Shown here: one piece after another, positions 53,300 to 62,264 of the stretch
Position numbering within the stretch: position 1 is the stretch's first letter
How the letters are laid out: each line of letters begins with the position of its first letter
From: Bacteroidales bacterium UBA1715
GTDB lineage: Bacteria > Bacteroidota > Bacteroidia > Bacteroidales > UBA1715
Length of the DNA stretch: 64,000 bases
NCBI GenBank assembly: GCA_002317135.1
Contig: DCIX01000004.1
Location: 1 to 64,000, forward strand
Reading direction: 5' to 3'
The notes under the pieces: model-generated
The model's input: the letters and a program-made list of their open reading frames with translations, nothing else
Databases searched by the model: none
What the model was told of the DNA's origin: nothing
Translations under genes and position numbers: made by a program

Positions 53300-53767
53300 T
53301 TAAATGAAATTGAAATGTTCGAAATCAGTTGTTTTTTCGCAATATTCGCATTTCAAACTAATGTTTGGCATTTTGCTAACAACAGAGAATTTTGTCAAAA
53401 TATTTTGATGATTTGTGATACATTTTGGGTTGAAGCAACGAGTAATGCCTTGAATTTTTTCTGGACAAGTAATGACTTTCTTTTCAACTACTTGATAGTC
53501 TTTAATGATGCTTAATTTTGCTTCAGGAACCAATATTGCGATTTTATTTATTTCGTCTTGTTCGAAAAATTTGTCTGCAATTTTAATGATGGCTTTGCTT
53601 CCTAATTTCTGGCTTTCCAAATTAATACCAAAAGTAATTTGTGTATTGATATCTTCTAATTTGAGTATAGAAATAACTTTAAAAAGACTCTTACTTGGTA
53701 TATGATCAATTACGGTTCCGTTTTTAATGGCGCTAACCACCATTTGTTTACCTTGTATATTTCCCAT
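53300..53767 (-). CDS. pyrI: Aspartate carbamoyltransferase regulatory subunit
   Basis: A 155-residue regulatory chain of aspartate transcarbamoylase. The N-terminal allosteric (nucleotide-binding) domain shows GTVIDHIP and the later half binds zinc through four cysteines in RCFNPKC and LKCEYCE, matching the known C-x5-C...C-x2-C site. Its presence implies an ATCase regulated by CTP/ATP as in enterobacteria. Directly follows pyrB with a 4-base gap, so co-transcribed. Confidence 0.95.
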   Translation of the reverse strand: MGNIQGKQMVVSAIKNGTVIDHIPSKSLFKVISILKLEDINTQITFGINLESQKLGSKAIIKIADKFFEQDEINKIAILVPEAKLSIIKDYQVVEKKVITCPEKIQGITRCFNPKCITNHQNILTKFSVVSKMPNISLKCEYCEKTTDFEHFNFI

Positions 53768-53771
53768 GTTT

Positions 53772-54686
53772 TTATGCGTTAAGATTTAGCAGATAACTAA
53801 TGATTGCTTGGCGAGTAAATACGCCATTGCGTGCTTGTTCAAAATAGTATGCTTTAGGATTTGCATCCACATCAGGTTGAATTTCGTTCACGCGTGGAAG
53901 TGGATGTAAAATCTTCATATTTGGTTTTGTTTTTTCAAGCATGTCGTTTCTTAGAATGTACGAGTTCTTTGTTTTTTCGTATTCCATTAAATCAGAAAAA
54001 CGTTCTTTTTGTACACGAGTCATGTATACGATATCAACTTCATTTAGAACCGATTGCATATCTGTGTGTTCGTAGAACGGAATATTGCTTGCTGTAAGAA
54101 TTTGTTTGTATTCATTTGGAAGTGCAAGTTCCGGTGGAGCAACAAGATGGAATGTTGGTTTGAAGTATCTCATTGCCATAATCAATGAATGTACAGTTCT
54201 ACCATATTTTAAGTCTCCAATAAGGGCGATGGAAAGGTTTTCCAATGTTCCTTGTGTTTTTGTTATTGAATACATATCCAACAAAGTCTGTGTTGGATGT
54301 TGGTTTGCACCATCACCAGCATTAATGACAGGAACATTCGCAACTTCGCTGGAATATTTTGCTGCACCTTCTAGAGGATGGCGCATAACAATTAGATCGC
54401 AGTAGTTAGAAATAATTTTTATTGTGTCGTGCAAGGTTTCTCCTTTTGTCGTACTTGTTGTTTCGATGTCGGAAAAACCAATAACGCGTCCACCAAGACG
54501 ATTGATTGCACTTTCAAAACTAAGGCGAGTTCTTGTAGAAGGTTCAAAGAACAAAGATGCGATGACTCTGCCGTTTAATAAGTTACGGTAACTGTTTGCT
54601 TCGAACTTTGCTGCAAGTTCCATGATTTTGAGGTATTCTTCTACATCAAAATCGCTAATTGATACTAAACTTCTTGCTGTACTCAT
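53772..54686 (-). CDS. pyrB: Aspartate carbamoyltransferase catalytic subunit
   Basis: A 304-residue enzyme joining carbamoyl phosphate and aspartate, the first committed pyrimidine step. Active-site motifs are complete: FFEPSTRTRLSFE (about 46-58), the HPLEGAA loop (about 101-107), and GDGANQHPTQTLLD (about 122-135); the 230s loop region (MTRVQKERFSD) and HPLPRVNEI are also present. It lies only 8-12 bases after the T-run of a strong terminator (54698-54725), and the gene before it (bpuR-like) ends 3-8 bases upstream of that hairpin. No promoter fits between terminator and start, so it must be expressed by readthrough. Confidence 0.96.
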   Translation of the reverse strand: MSTARSLVSISDFDVEEYLKIMELAAKFEANSYRNLLNGRVIASLFFEPSTRTRLSFESAINRLGGRVIGFSDIETTSTTKGETLHDTIKIISNYCDLIVMRHPLEGAAKYSSEVANVPVINAGDGANQHPTQTLLDMYSITKTQGTLENLSIALIGDLKYGRTVHSLIMAMRYFKPTFHLVAPPELALPNEYKQILTASNIPFYEHTDMQSVLNEVDIVYMTRVQKERFSDLMEYEKTKNSYILRNDMLEKTKPNMKILHPLPRVNEIQPDVDANPKAYYFEQARNGVFTRQAIISYLLNLNA

Positions 54687-54691
54687 AATAT

Positions 54692-54725
54692 TGTAAAAAA
54701 AGAGCTGGTCATAAAAACCAGCCCT
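54692..54725 (-). terminator. Terminator or attenuator directly before pyrB
   Basis: Read on the minus strand: stem GGCTGGT (ending about 54717) with ACCAGCT (about 54704-54709; the outer pair is G-U), loop of about 7 T-rich bases, then a run of T residues (about 54695-54702). The bpuR-like stop (54730-54732) is just upstream and the pyrB ATG (54684-54686) just downstream. A U-rich tract in the end of the upstream gene precedes it. This suits an rph-pyrE-like attenuator. Confidence 0.8.
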
Positions 54726-54729
54726 TAGA

Positions 54730-55044
54730 TTAAAATGAAAAATCAGAATTGTCTAAATCTTTGCGAGATTCACTTCTTGGAACAAAATTTGGATTTTCAT
54801 CTGTGACGAAATCAACAGCCTCTTTCATTCCATCCATAAATTTCTCGAAATCTTCCTGATATAAAAAGATTTTATGTTTTTCGTATGATACTTTATCTTC
54901 AGATTCAAAAATTCGTTTGCTTTCTGTTATTGTAAGAAAATAATCATTCGTTTTTGTTTTCTTAACATCGAAAAAGTAGGTGCGTTTCCCTGCTTTAATA
55001 GATTTAGAGAATACTTCTTCTCTGTCTTGATTTGAGTTTTCCAT
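54730..55044 (-). CDS. DUF3276 / PUR-alpha-like nucleic-acid-binding protein (BpuR family)
   Basis: A 104-residue protein with a single PUR-like domain (about 10-75): EVFSKSIKAGKRTYFFDVKKTKTNDYFLTITESKR followed by a long helix (YQEDFEKFMDGMKEAVDFV). DUF3276 proteins of Bacteroidota belong to the PUR-alpha superfamily, whose spirochaete member BpuR binds DNA/RNA. The C-terminal end (PRSESRKDLDNSDFSF) is polar. A minus-strand -7 element TATTTTTG lies at 55073-55080. Co-transcription with pyrBI is likely, and its translation end abuts the attenuator-like hairpin, so it may play the role of leader gene. Confidence 0.8.
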   Translation of the reverse strand: MENSNQDREEVFSKSIKAGKRTYFFDVKKTKTNDYFLTITESKRIFESEDKVSYEKHKIFLYQEDFEKFMDGMKEAVDFVTDENPNFVPRSESRKDLDNSDFSF

Positions 55045-55072
55045 ATCTTTCTACTTTAAATCTTTCTCTACC

Positions 55073-55080
55073 CAAAAATA
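55073..55080 (-). promoter_or_regulatory. Promoter -7 element for the bpuR-like gene and perhaps pyrBI
   Basis: TATTTTTG on the minus strand, 29-36 bases upstream of the start codon, matches TAnnTTTG; the -33 region is not well conserved. Confidence 0.45.
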
Positions 55081-55137
55081 TATTTTTTTGTTTTGAGAAA
55101 ATGGTATGGTTATCAATAGTTATTAACATATTAGCAA

Positions 55138-56958
55138 CTATATCAACTGTAAGTCGTGTAGTCGTTTATATGCTCCGTTAAGTGCGATTAATTCGTCGTG
55201 TTTGCCTGATTCAACAATGCGTCCTTCGTTTAGAACTATGATGTTGTCGGAATTTTTTATTGTAGATAATCTGTGGGCGATAACAAGTGAGGTTCTGTCT
55301 TTCATTAGGTTAGATAAAGCCTCTTGTACTAGTCTTTCAGATTCTGTGTCGAGTGCAGAAGTTGCTTCGTCAAGGATTAATATTTGTGGGTTTTTCATTA
55401 TGGCTCTTGCGATGCATAGTCTTTGTCTTTGACCGCCAGATAATTTGCCACCTTGGTCGCCAATGTTTGTTTCGTATCCGTTTTCTAATTCCATTATGAA
55501 ATCGTGTGCATTGGCAAGTTTTGCCGCTTCTATCACTTTGTCTTTATCTGGATTTTCAATACCGAACGCAATGTTGTTGAAGACTGTGTCGTTGAATAAT
55601 AAAGATTCTTGGGTTACTATACCGATGAGGCCTCGAAGATCCGCTAATTTTAAGTCTTTTATCGGAATATTGTCTATGCAAATTTCGCCAATCAAAGGCT
55701 CATAGAAACGAGGAATTAGGTTTGCGATTGTTGTTTTTCCCGATCCCGATTGACCGACAAGTGCAACAGATGTTCCTTTGGGAATATGTATGCAAATGTC
55801 TTTTAGAATAGTTCTTTCAGAATTATAACCAAATGTAATATTTTTAAAATCAATTGATTGAGAAAAACTGCTGATTGATTGTGCGTCCTCTTTTTCTTCG
55901 ATTTTTGCATCGGATTGTATGATTTTTTCAATTCGGTCGATTCCGGCAGCACCTTGTTTTATGTTGTAGAAAGCCGAAGTGAATGATTTTGCTGGACTTG
56001 CGATTTGTGTAAAGGCAAGTATAAACGCAATAAATGCTTCAGGTGACATTCCGCCGTCATTGGCAAGAACAAGATTTCCACCCATAAAAATTGCAACAGA
56101 GAGAATCAATACAATTAAAAAGTCTGTTAATGGGTGAGCCAAACTATTTTTGCGGTTGGCACGGTTCATTTCTTTGTAGTATGCATTGCTTCGTTCTTCG
56201 AATTTTTCGCGCATTTGATTCGTTCCATTGAATATTTTAACGACTTTCAAACCCGACAAGGTTTCGTCAAGATAGACTAAAATATCGCCTTGTAATTCTT
56301 GTGTTCTGTTTGTTGCTCTTTTTAGACTTTTCCCGATTTTTCCAGTAATAATTCCCATAAACGGAAGAAGCAGGAATACAATCAGTGTCATTTTGTAACT
56401 GATAATTATGATACCTGTAAAGTAAACAAGAATATATAATGGATTTTTTACAATATCAATGAAGGAGTTCATACTTGTACGAACAATCGTAATGTCCGAT
56501 GACATTCGTGACATTATGTCGCCTTTGCGTTCGTTCGTGAAGAAGAAAACAGGTAGTTGTAGAATTTTTGAGTATGCAATATTGTAAATGTCTCGTGGCA
56601 CACCATTCACAATAGGAATGTTGAAATATTTTCCCAAATATTCAAAACCGTCTTTTAGTAATGTTACGATAATAAGTGCTAAACAAATGAATATCAGAGC
56701 AATTGATTCGTTCCATCGCTCGATTACCAATGTAAGGTAGTAGTTGCAATATTGTAATAAAATGTCTTTGGATAGGACAAAGGTTTCTGGTAATTCGTGG
56801 ACTTGTTGTGTATGGTCGAAAAGCACATTGAAAAAAGGAATAATGAGTGCTATCATACCAAAAGAAAATATTGCACCTAAAAGATTGAAAATGAAAACAA
56901 GAACAAGATGTTTCTTGTAGTTTGATAGGTATTTCCAGAGTTTTTTGAAGTCGCTCAT
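55138..56958 (-). CDS. ABC exporter, MsbA-like (membrane + ATPase domains)
   Basis: A 606-residue half-transporter, forming a homodimer. The N-terminal ~330 residues hold six membrane helices (ABC_membrane fold) with coupling-helix patches such as FFTNERKGDIMSRM; the C-terminal ~235 residues hold the ATPase: Walker A ALVGQSGSGKTT, Q-loop GIVTQES, signature LSGGQRQRLCIARA, Walker B ILILDEATSALD, and the H-loop AHRLST. MsbA-like proteins flip lipid A, lipids or drugs. The substrate is not shown by the sequence. An exact promoter is upstream (56975-57006). Confidence 0.9.
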   Translation of the reverse strand: MSDFKKLWKYLSNYKKHLVLVFIFNLLGAIFSFGMIALIIPFFNVLFDHTQQVHELPETFVLSKDILLQYCNYYLTLVIERWNESIALIFICLALIIVTLLKDGFEYLGKYFNIPIVNGVPRDIYNIAYSKILQLPVFFFTNERKGDIMSRMSSDITIVRTSMNSFIDIVKNPLYILVYFTGIIIISYKMTLIVFLLLPFMGIITGKIGKSLKRATNRTQELQGDILVYLDETLSGLKVVKIFNGTNQMREKFEERSNAYYKEMNRANRKNSLAHPLTDFLIVLILSVAIFMGGNLVLANDGGMSPEAFIAFILAFTQIASPAKSFTSAFYNIKQGAAGIDRIEKIIQSDAKIEEKEDAQSISSFSQSIDFKNITFGYNSERTILKDICIHIPKGTSVALVGQSGSGKTTIANLIPRFYEPLIGEICIDNIPIKDLKLADLRGLIGIVTQESLLFNDTVFNNIAFGIENPDKDKVIEAAKLANAHDFIMELENGYETNIGDQGGKLSGGQRQRLCIARAIMKNPQILILDEATSALDTESERLVQEALSNLMKDRTSLVIAHRLSTIKNSDNIIVLNEGRIVESGKHDELIALNGAYKRLHDLQLI

Positions 56959-56974
56959 TAAAATATAATTTTTG

Positions 56975-57006
56975 CAAAAGTATGACTTTCGTCACAAAAG
57001 ACAAAC
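56975..57006 (-). promoter_or_regulatory. Promoter of the MsbA-like exporter gene
   Basis: On the minus strand TTTG (57003-57006), a 20-base spacer and TACTTTTG (56975-56982) form a full Bacteroidota promoter, 17-24 bases before the start codon. It lies in the region shared with the divergent M23 peptidase gene. Confidence 0.82.
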
Positions 57007-57077
57007 TATGTTTGTAATTCGTTCATATTTTAATTTGTGCAGTATGTATTTAAGGAATAAATTCGCCAATAGAAAAT

Positions 57078-58775
57078 ATGAATGTAATGCGTAACATTTT
57101 ATCAACTATACTCTTCGTTTTTTTAGCGAATTTCGTTGTCGCTCAGAATTTTATCTTGCCATTGGACTTGCGTCCAACATATTTGGCGGCAAATTTTGGA
57201 GAATTGCGTCCCAATCATTTTCATTCTGGTCTTGATATGAAGACCGATAAAGTGGAAGGGAAGGTTGTTCGTGCAGTCGATACAGGATATATTTCTCGTG
57301 TACAGGTTTCTCCAACCGGTTATGGTCATGTGTTATATGTTAATCATCCAAGTGGATATACGACAGTGTATGCACATTTAAAATCGTTTGAAAAACGTGT
57401 TGATTCGTTGGTGAGAGCATATCAATATGACAAGAAAGTTCATACTGTTGATATTAGTTTTACTCCAGATCTATTGCCTGTTTATAGGGGACAACAAATT
57501 GCCTTGTCTGGAAATACTGGAAGTTCAGGTGGTCCGCATCTTCATTTTGAAATACGAAAAACGGAAAATCAACATGCGCTAAATCCAATGTTATTTTATG
57601 ATTTGAAAGATAATGCAGGTCCTAAAATTTATAGAATTGGTGTATATCCAATGGATTCCAATAGTTTTGTGAATCATAAACAGAAAAAACAATTATTTGA
57701 AACTGTTTCGAAAGGGAATGGCGTGTTTGTTGTAAAAGAACCAATTACCATAGATGGAACGATAGGTTTTTCTTTGCAAGGTTATGATTATATGCCAGAA
57801 ATGTCGAACATTTATGGCTTTTATACGGTGAACTTATCGTGCGATGGTAAAACGTTGTATTCGAGAAAAATAGATGAGATTGATTTTGCAACAACAGCGG
57901 ATATTAATAGTTTGATTGATTACGAAGAACGTCTTGTGTCTAAACGTAATTATGAGAAAATGTTCGTGGATGCCAATAATGAATTGGAAATCTATGAGAA
58001 ACTCGACAATAGAGGATTGTATAGAACAACAGATGCCGATACTGTCCAATGCGAAATTCGTTCTACGGATTTTAAAGGAAATACCGCTTCGGTTATTTTG
58101 AAATTAGCACAGAAACATGTTGATTCTTTGGATGTTAAGACATGGAAACAAAAACAATTATTTTCTTGTAAGGACACGTTTTCTTATACTTATGAGGATT
58201 TTCAGTTTAAGGCAAAAAACAATACTTTCTTTACCGATTTTGCATTTGATGTTTCAGTTGATTTTACGAAAAATAAACGATATTATTCGCCTGTATATCA
58301 TATAAAAACTGATCAGTCAATATTTAAGAAGGCAGCAGAAATTATTATTCCATATACATTGCCAGAAGAATTAAAAGGTAAAGCCATAATAGAACGATGT
58401 GGTCCGAAAACTCCTGTAATGACTCGCTTTGATGATGAAGGTAAGGCTCATGCGTTTGTGAAGTTTGGAGGGAAGTATGCGGTTGTTGTCGATACGATTG
58501 CGCCATCTATAAAAATTAGTCAGGAAAAATTGGCTGATATGACCAATCAGCAATACATTTTGTTCAAAATGAGCGACAACTATTCAGGTGTTGCGAAATA
58601 CAACGCCTACATAGATGGAGTATGGCAAATACTTGATTATGATGCCAAAAGTGCCGCCGTATTTTTGTGGTTTGACAAGAGTACAATGGAATTTGGTAAA
58701 AAACACACGCTACGCATTGTCTTAGAAGACTTGTGTCATAATGTGTTTGATGCAACCTACGAGTTTTATAAATAG
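57078..58775 (+). CDS. M23-family (LytM) metallopeptidase with long C-terminal region
   Basis: A 565-residue exported protein. A signal peptide (about 1-23, ending VVAQ) is followed by the M23 domain (about 40-180): FHSGLDMKT provides the zinc-binding His and Asp, YAHLKSF is present, and GGPHLHFEIRK provides the HxH motif, so an active endopeptidase cleaving cell-wall cross-links is expected. The domain is interrupted by a ~30-residue insertion (KRVDSLVRAYQYDKKVHTVDIS). The remaining ~380 residues are beta-rich, of unknown role, and typical of Bacteroidota M23 proteins. Start ATG 57078 (or an ATG three codons later). Confidence 0.87.
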   Translation: MNVMRNILSTILFVFLANFVVAQNFILPLDLRPTYLAANFGELRPNHFHSGLDMKTDKVEGKVVRAVDTGYISRVQVSPTGYGHVLYVNHPSGYTTVYAHLKSFEKRVDSLVRAYQYDKKVHTVDISFTPDLLPVYRGQQIALSGNTGSSGGPHLHFEIRKTENQHALNPMLFYDLKDNAGPKIYRIGVYPMDSNSFVNHKQKKQLFETVSKGNGVFVVKEPITIDGTIGFSLQGYDYMPEMSNIYGFYTVNLSCDGKTLYSRKIDEIDFATTADINSLIDYEERLVSKRNYEKMFVDANNELEIYEKLDNRGLYRTTDADTVQCEIRSTDFKGNTASVILKLAQKHVDSLDVKTWKQKQLFSCKDTFSYTYEDFQFKAKNNTFFTDFAFDVSVDFTKNKRYYSPVYHIKTDQSIFKKAAEIIIPYTLPEELKGKAIIERCGPKTPVMTRFDDEGKAHAFVKFGGKYAVVVDTIAPSIKISQEKLADMTNQQYILFKMSDNYSGVAKYNAYIDGVWQILDYDAKSAAVFLWFDKSTMEFGKKHTLRIVLEDLCHNVFDATYEFYK

Positions 58776-58784
58776 TGTAGGGGC

Positions 58785-59468
58785 TTATTCTTCGTCAAGC
58801 AAATCAGGACGAAGTAATTTTGTTCGTTCTAAAGATTGCTCTAATTGCCATTTTTCAATTTCCTTCGTATTCCCAGAGAGAAGAATTTCTGGAACTTTCC
58901 AACCGTTGTAAACTTCTGGTCTTGTGTAAATTGGAGCTGCCAAAAGGTTGTCTTGAAATGAGTCGTCAAGGGCTGAAGCTGTATCGCCCATTGCTCCAGG
59001 TAGAATTCGTACAACGCTGTCGGTTACAACTGCTGCAGCAAGTTCGCCACCCGTGATAACAAAGTCACCTATGGAGATTTCTTTGGTGATAAAATGTTCG
59101 CGAACACGGTGGTCTATACCTTTGTAGTGTCCGCAAAGAATGATAATGTTTTCCAATAACGAAAGGCGATTTGCTGTTTTCTGTGTGAATTGTTCTCCGT
59201 CTGGACTCATATAGATTATTTCATCGTATTTTCGTTCCGATTGTAATTTTGCAATGCATTTGTGAATCGGTTCTATTTGTAGGACCATGCCAGCACCGCC
59301 GCCAAATTGGTAGTCGTCTATGTGATGGTGCTTTGCGTCTGATGAATAGTCATGTAAGTCGTGAACAACAATTTCGACAATTCCTTTTTCTTTTGCTCGT
59401 TTTAGAATAGAAGTTTCTAGTGGACTTTCTATAACTTGTGGAACAGCAGTGATAATATCTATGCGCAT
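58785..59468 (-). CDS. trmD: tRNA (guanine37-N1)-methyltransferase
   Basis: A 227-residue SPOUT-family methyltransferase that forms m1G37 in tRNAs, preventing frameshifts. Diagnostic parts are YQFGGGAGMVLQIEPIHK, IIYMSPDGEQFTQ, CGHYKGIDHRV, and the SAM trefoil knot region SIGDFVITGGELAAAVVTDSVVRILPG. The length is standard for the family. It ends 10 bases from the convergent M23 gene with no clear terminator between. Confidence 0.95.
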   Translation of the reverse strand: MRIDIITAVPQVIESPLETSILKRAKEKGIVEIVVHDLHDYSSDAKHHHIDDYQFGGGAGMVLQIEPIHKCIAKLQSERKYDEIIYMSPDGEQFTQKTANRLSLLENIIILCGHYKGIDHRVREHFITKEISIGDFVITGGELAAAVVTDSVVRILPGAMGDTASALDDSFQDNLLAAPIYTRPEVYNGWKVPEILLSGNTKEIEKWQLEQSLERTKLLRPDLLDEE

Positions 59469-59524
59469 GGAAAAATATTTTCTGAAAATGAGTTGTTTTT
59501 GTTTTTTACATGGGCAAAATTATG

Positions 59525-59532
59525 TATTTTTG
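59525..59532 (+). promoter_or_regulatory. Promoter -7 element of the DUF349 gene
   Basis: TATTTTTG, matching TAnnTTTG, 70-77 bases before the start codon; a TTTG at 59498-59501 is slightly too far (23 bases) to be an ideal -33 box. Confidence 0.45.
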
Positions 59533-59601
59533 CAATAAGTTGTATGTTTTGTAAACATCTCAACGAGGTCTAATTAACATATAGAATTCCGAAACAAGAC
59601 A

Positions 59602-61383
59602 ATGGAAGGTGTAGATATGCAAAATGAAGAGTTAGAAATGCAAAATTCGGTTGCAGAATCGAATCAAGAAACTGATTTTTATGCGTATGGTTTGCAGGAA
59701 TTGATTGCTGCAATGGAATCGTTTTGTACCAAGGGTTTGGTTGAGGTTCACCGTAAAGACATTGAGAAAATTCGTTCTTTGTATTATAGCAAATTGAAAT
59801 CTGAAACTGACGCTGCTCGTAAATTATATGTTGCAGAAAATGGCTCGTTGGATGGCTTTGTTTTTGAATCACACGAAGCTGAGTTTAAGAATGTGTATGG
59901 GCGTGTGAAAGATTTGCGTGCACAAATAGCAGAGGCGAGACAAAAAGAACAAACAGAAAATTTACAGAAACGTAATGAGATTATACAGAAAATAGAGCTT
60001 CTTACACAATCTCCAGAGTCTATGAATAAAACATTTGCTGAATTTCGTGCTTTGCAAGAGGCATGGAAGAATGTGGGAAATGTTGCGGCAACGGAAGAAA
60101 AAAGTGTTTGGGAAAAATATCATTTACAAGTTGCAAAATTCTATGACTATGTCAAGATTGATAGAGAATTACGTGATTTGGATTTGAAGAAAAACTATGA
60201 GGCAAAGGCGCTTTTGTGTGAGAAAGCAGAGGCTTTGACGAACGCAAAACAAGTTGTAAAAGCTTTTGCTGATTTGCAGGTACTACATGAAGAATGGAGA
60301 AAAATCGGTCCTGTAAAAGAAGAATTGAAAGATGCTTTGTGGGAACGTTTTAAGGCTGCAACAACAACTATAAATAAGGCTCATCAAGATTATTTCGAAA
60401 ACTTGAAAAAACAAGAAGTAGAAAACTTGGAGAAAAAAACTGCTTTGTGTGAGAAAATCGAGGCACTTGTTGCATCTCTTGATGCAAAGACGGTAAAACA
60501 ATGGAATGCTGCCACAGATGACGTTCTTGATGCACAAAAACAATGGAAATCGTTGGGATTTGCTCCACAGAAACAAAATACAGCAATCTATGAACGTTTT
60601 TCAAAGGCTTGTAATGAGTTTTTTGCTGTAAAAAAAGCGTTCTTTAGTGAAGTGCGTGATGTAGAAAATGAAAATAAAGCACGCAAGATTGCCTTATGTG
60701 AAAAGGCTGAGGCTATGCAAACTCGTACAGATTGGAAGGATGCAGCATCGGAATATGTTCGTTTGCAAAAAGAATGGAAAACGATAGGACAAGTTGCTTT
60801 TAAAGATTCTCAAAAACTTTGGAACAGATTCCAAAATGCTTGTAATGCATTTTATGATGCGAAAAAGACCTATGAAAATCAAAAGGAACAAGCTTTACAA
60901 GATAATATTGCTGTAAAAGAAGATTTGCTTACAAAAATAGCTTCAATTCCTGCAGAACCAAAGGCTGACGCATTGAAACAATTGGCTGATTTGCAAGAAG
61001 AATGGGCAAAAGTGCAAGTTCCTGCTCAAGCGAAACCGGGTTTACAAAAACGTTTTGCAGAAACAACTCGTGCTTTGTTGGAACAATTACAAATAGAAAA
61101 TACTTCAGCAGATGAATTGTCTTATAAAATAAAGATTAATTCGTTATTGTTGGAAAAGGACGGTAATGTCAAAGTTGATAATGAGGTAAAATTCTTGCGT
61201 AAGCGTCTAACTGCTGCTCAGTCGGAATTGAAGGCATTGGAAAACAATATTGGATTCTTCGGCAAATCATCAAATGCTTCTGCATTGATTGCTTCTGTAG
61301 AAAAGAATATTGAGAAAAGTAAGGCTGAAATCGCACAAATTGAAAAGAAACTTGCAATCATAAAATCTGTCGTTGAAAAGTAG
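59602..61383 (+). CDS. DUF349 repeat protein
   Basis: A 593-residue helical protein containing about five tandem DUF349 repeats (about residues 115-500; units carry LCEKAEAL..., LQ.EW+.IGPV..., LW.RF...CN.F, spaced by about 72-75 residues). The N-terminal ~110 residues are a separate helical lead, and the C-terminal ~100 residues (KVDNEVKFLRKRLTAAQSELKALENNIGFF... then EIAQIEKKLAIIKS) look coiled-coil. DUF349 proteins are widespread in Bacteroidota and Actinobacteria without an assigned role. The next gene's ATG follows the stop directly, so the two are co-transcribed. Confidence 0.85.
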   Translation: MEGVDMQNEELEMQNSVAESNQETDFYAYGLQELIAAMESFCTKGLVEVHRKDIEKIRSLYYSKLKSETDAARKLYVAENGSLDGFVFESHEAEFKNVYGRVKDLRAQIAEARQKEQTENLQKRNEIIQKIELLTQSPESMNKTFAEFRALQEAWKNVGNVAATEEKSVWEKYHLQVAKFYDYVKIDRELRDLDLKKNYEAKALLCEKAEALTNAKQVVKAFADLQVLHEEWRKIGPVKEELKDALWERFKAATTTINKAHQDYFENLKKQEVENLEKKTALCEKIEALVASLDAKTVKQWNAATDDVLDAQKQWKSLGFAPQKQNTAIYERFSKACNEFFAVKKAFFSEVRDVENENKARKIALCEKAEAMQTRTDWKDAASEYVRLQKEWKTIGQVAFKDSQKLWNRFQNACNAFYDAKKTYENQKEQALQDNIAVKEDLLTKIASIPAEPKADALKQLADLQEEWAKVQVPAQAKPGLQKRFAETTRALLEQLQIENTSADELSYKIKINSLLLEKDGNVKVDNEVKFLRKRLTAAQSELKALENNIGFFGKSSNASALIASVEKNIEKSKAEIAQIEKKLAIIKSVVEK

Positions 61384-62244
61384 ATGAAGATTATTCGTAC
61401 CATATTATATATAGTTGGTATTTTTGCTGTTTGTTCTTGTGTTTCGAACGGAAAGCAAGATATTGCTGACGATGATCTCTATAAAGACGTTGTCTTGGGA
61501 GAGGATTTGGTGCGTATTGGAATGCCTGATAAATTAGATTTTCTAATTAATAATTTGGTAATCTCCGATGAAATGATTGGTCTTTTGGCGAAATCGGAAA
61601 AGAATTTGTTTGATCGTTCGTTATTGAACTCAACAGAAAATGTTCAATATTATAATACAAGCAAAAGTAAGGCTGTAAATATGGGTGTTTATGGCGCAGA
61701 GCTAAACTATTTAATACATTTTGAACAAACAGGATATTCTATGAAATATATGGCTGCATCAAAACAATTGGCCGATCAAATTGGGGTAGCAATGGCTTTT
61801 GACCAACGCTTGGTTGAGGAATATCAAAATAATGTAGAGAATAAAGATTCTTTGATCAATATAATTTTTGTCGTGTACGATAATGCACGTCGAATGTTGA
61901 AAAACGAGGAACAATTTATGTTGTCGTCCTTGGTGATTGTTGGTAGTTGGGTTGAAAATATGTATATCACCACAGAATTGTTCCAACGTACGAAGTCAAC
62001 GTCGTTGAAGTCTAAATTGGTGACATCAATTATAGAACAAAAAGATTATTTGGAGAAAATATTGGACGCAGTTGTGTTGTTGGACGAAGGCGATAATATA
62101 TTTGTGACTGATGTAATTGAAAATCTGAAGTCTATTGATGCTCAGTATCAAGGTTTTGGAGATAAATTACTCTCGGAATCAGATGTGGAAGCATTGCGTC
62201 AAAATATTGCAAAGGTTAGAATGAAAATAATTCAAGTGAAATAA
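61384..62244 (+). CDS. Predicted lipoprotein, unknown function
   Basis: A 286-residue protein whose N-terminus is a signal sequence with lipobox-like CSC (MKIIRTILYIVGIFAVCSC, about residues 1-19). The rest is helix-rich and acidic, without repeats or motifs I recognise; a segment like NMGVYGAELNYLIHFEQTGYSMKYM is the most distinctive. It starts immediately at the stop of the DUF349 gene and is followed 20 bases later by pyrG. It is probably anchored in a membrane of the envelope; conservation of its neighbourhood in Bacteroidota could be tested. Confidence 0.7.
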   Translation: MKIIRTILYIVGIFAVCSCVSNGKQDIADDDLYKDVVLGEDLVRIGMPDKLDFLINNLVISDEMIGLLAKSEKNLFDRSLLNSTENVQYYNTSKSKAVNMGVYGAELNYLIHFEQTGYSMKYMAASKQLADQIGVAMAFDQRLVEEYQNNVENKDSLINIIFVVYDNARRMLKNEEQFMLSSLVIVGSWVENMYITTELFQRTKSTSLKSKLVTSIIEQKDYLEKILDAVVLLDEGDNIFVTDVIENLKSIDAQYQGFGDKLLSESDVEALRQNIAKVRMKIIQVK

Positions 62245-62264
62245 GAAATTAAAATTTTTATATC

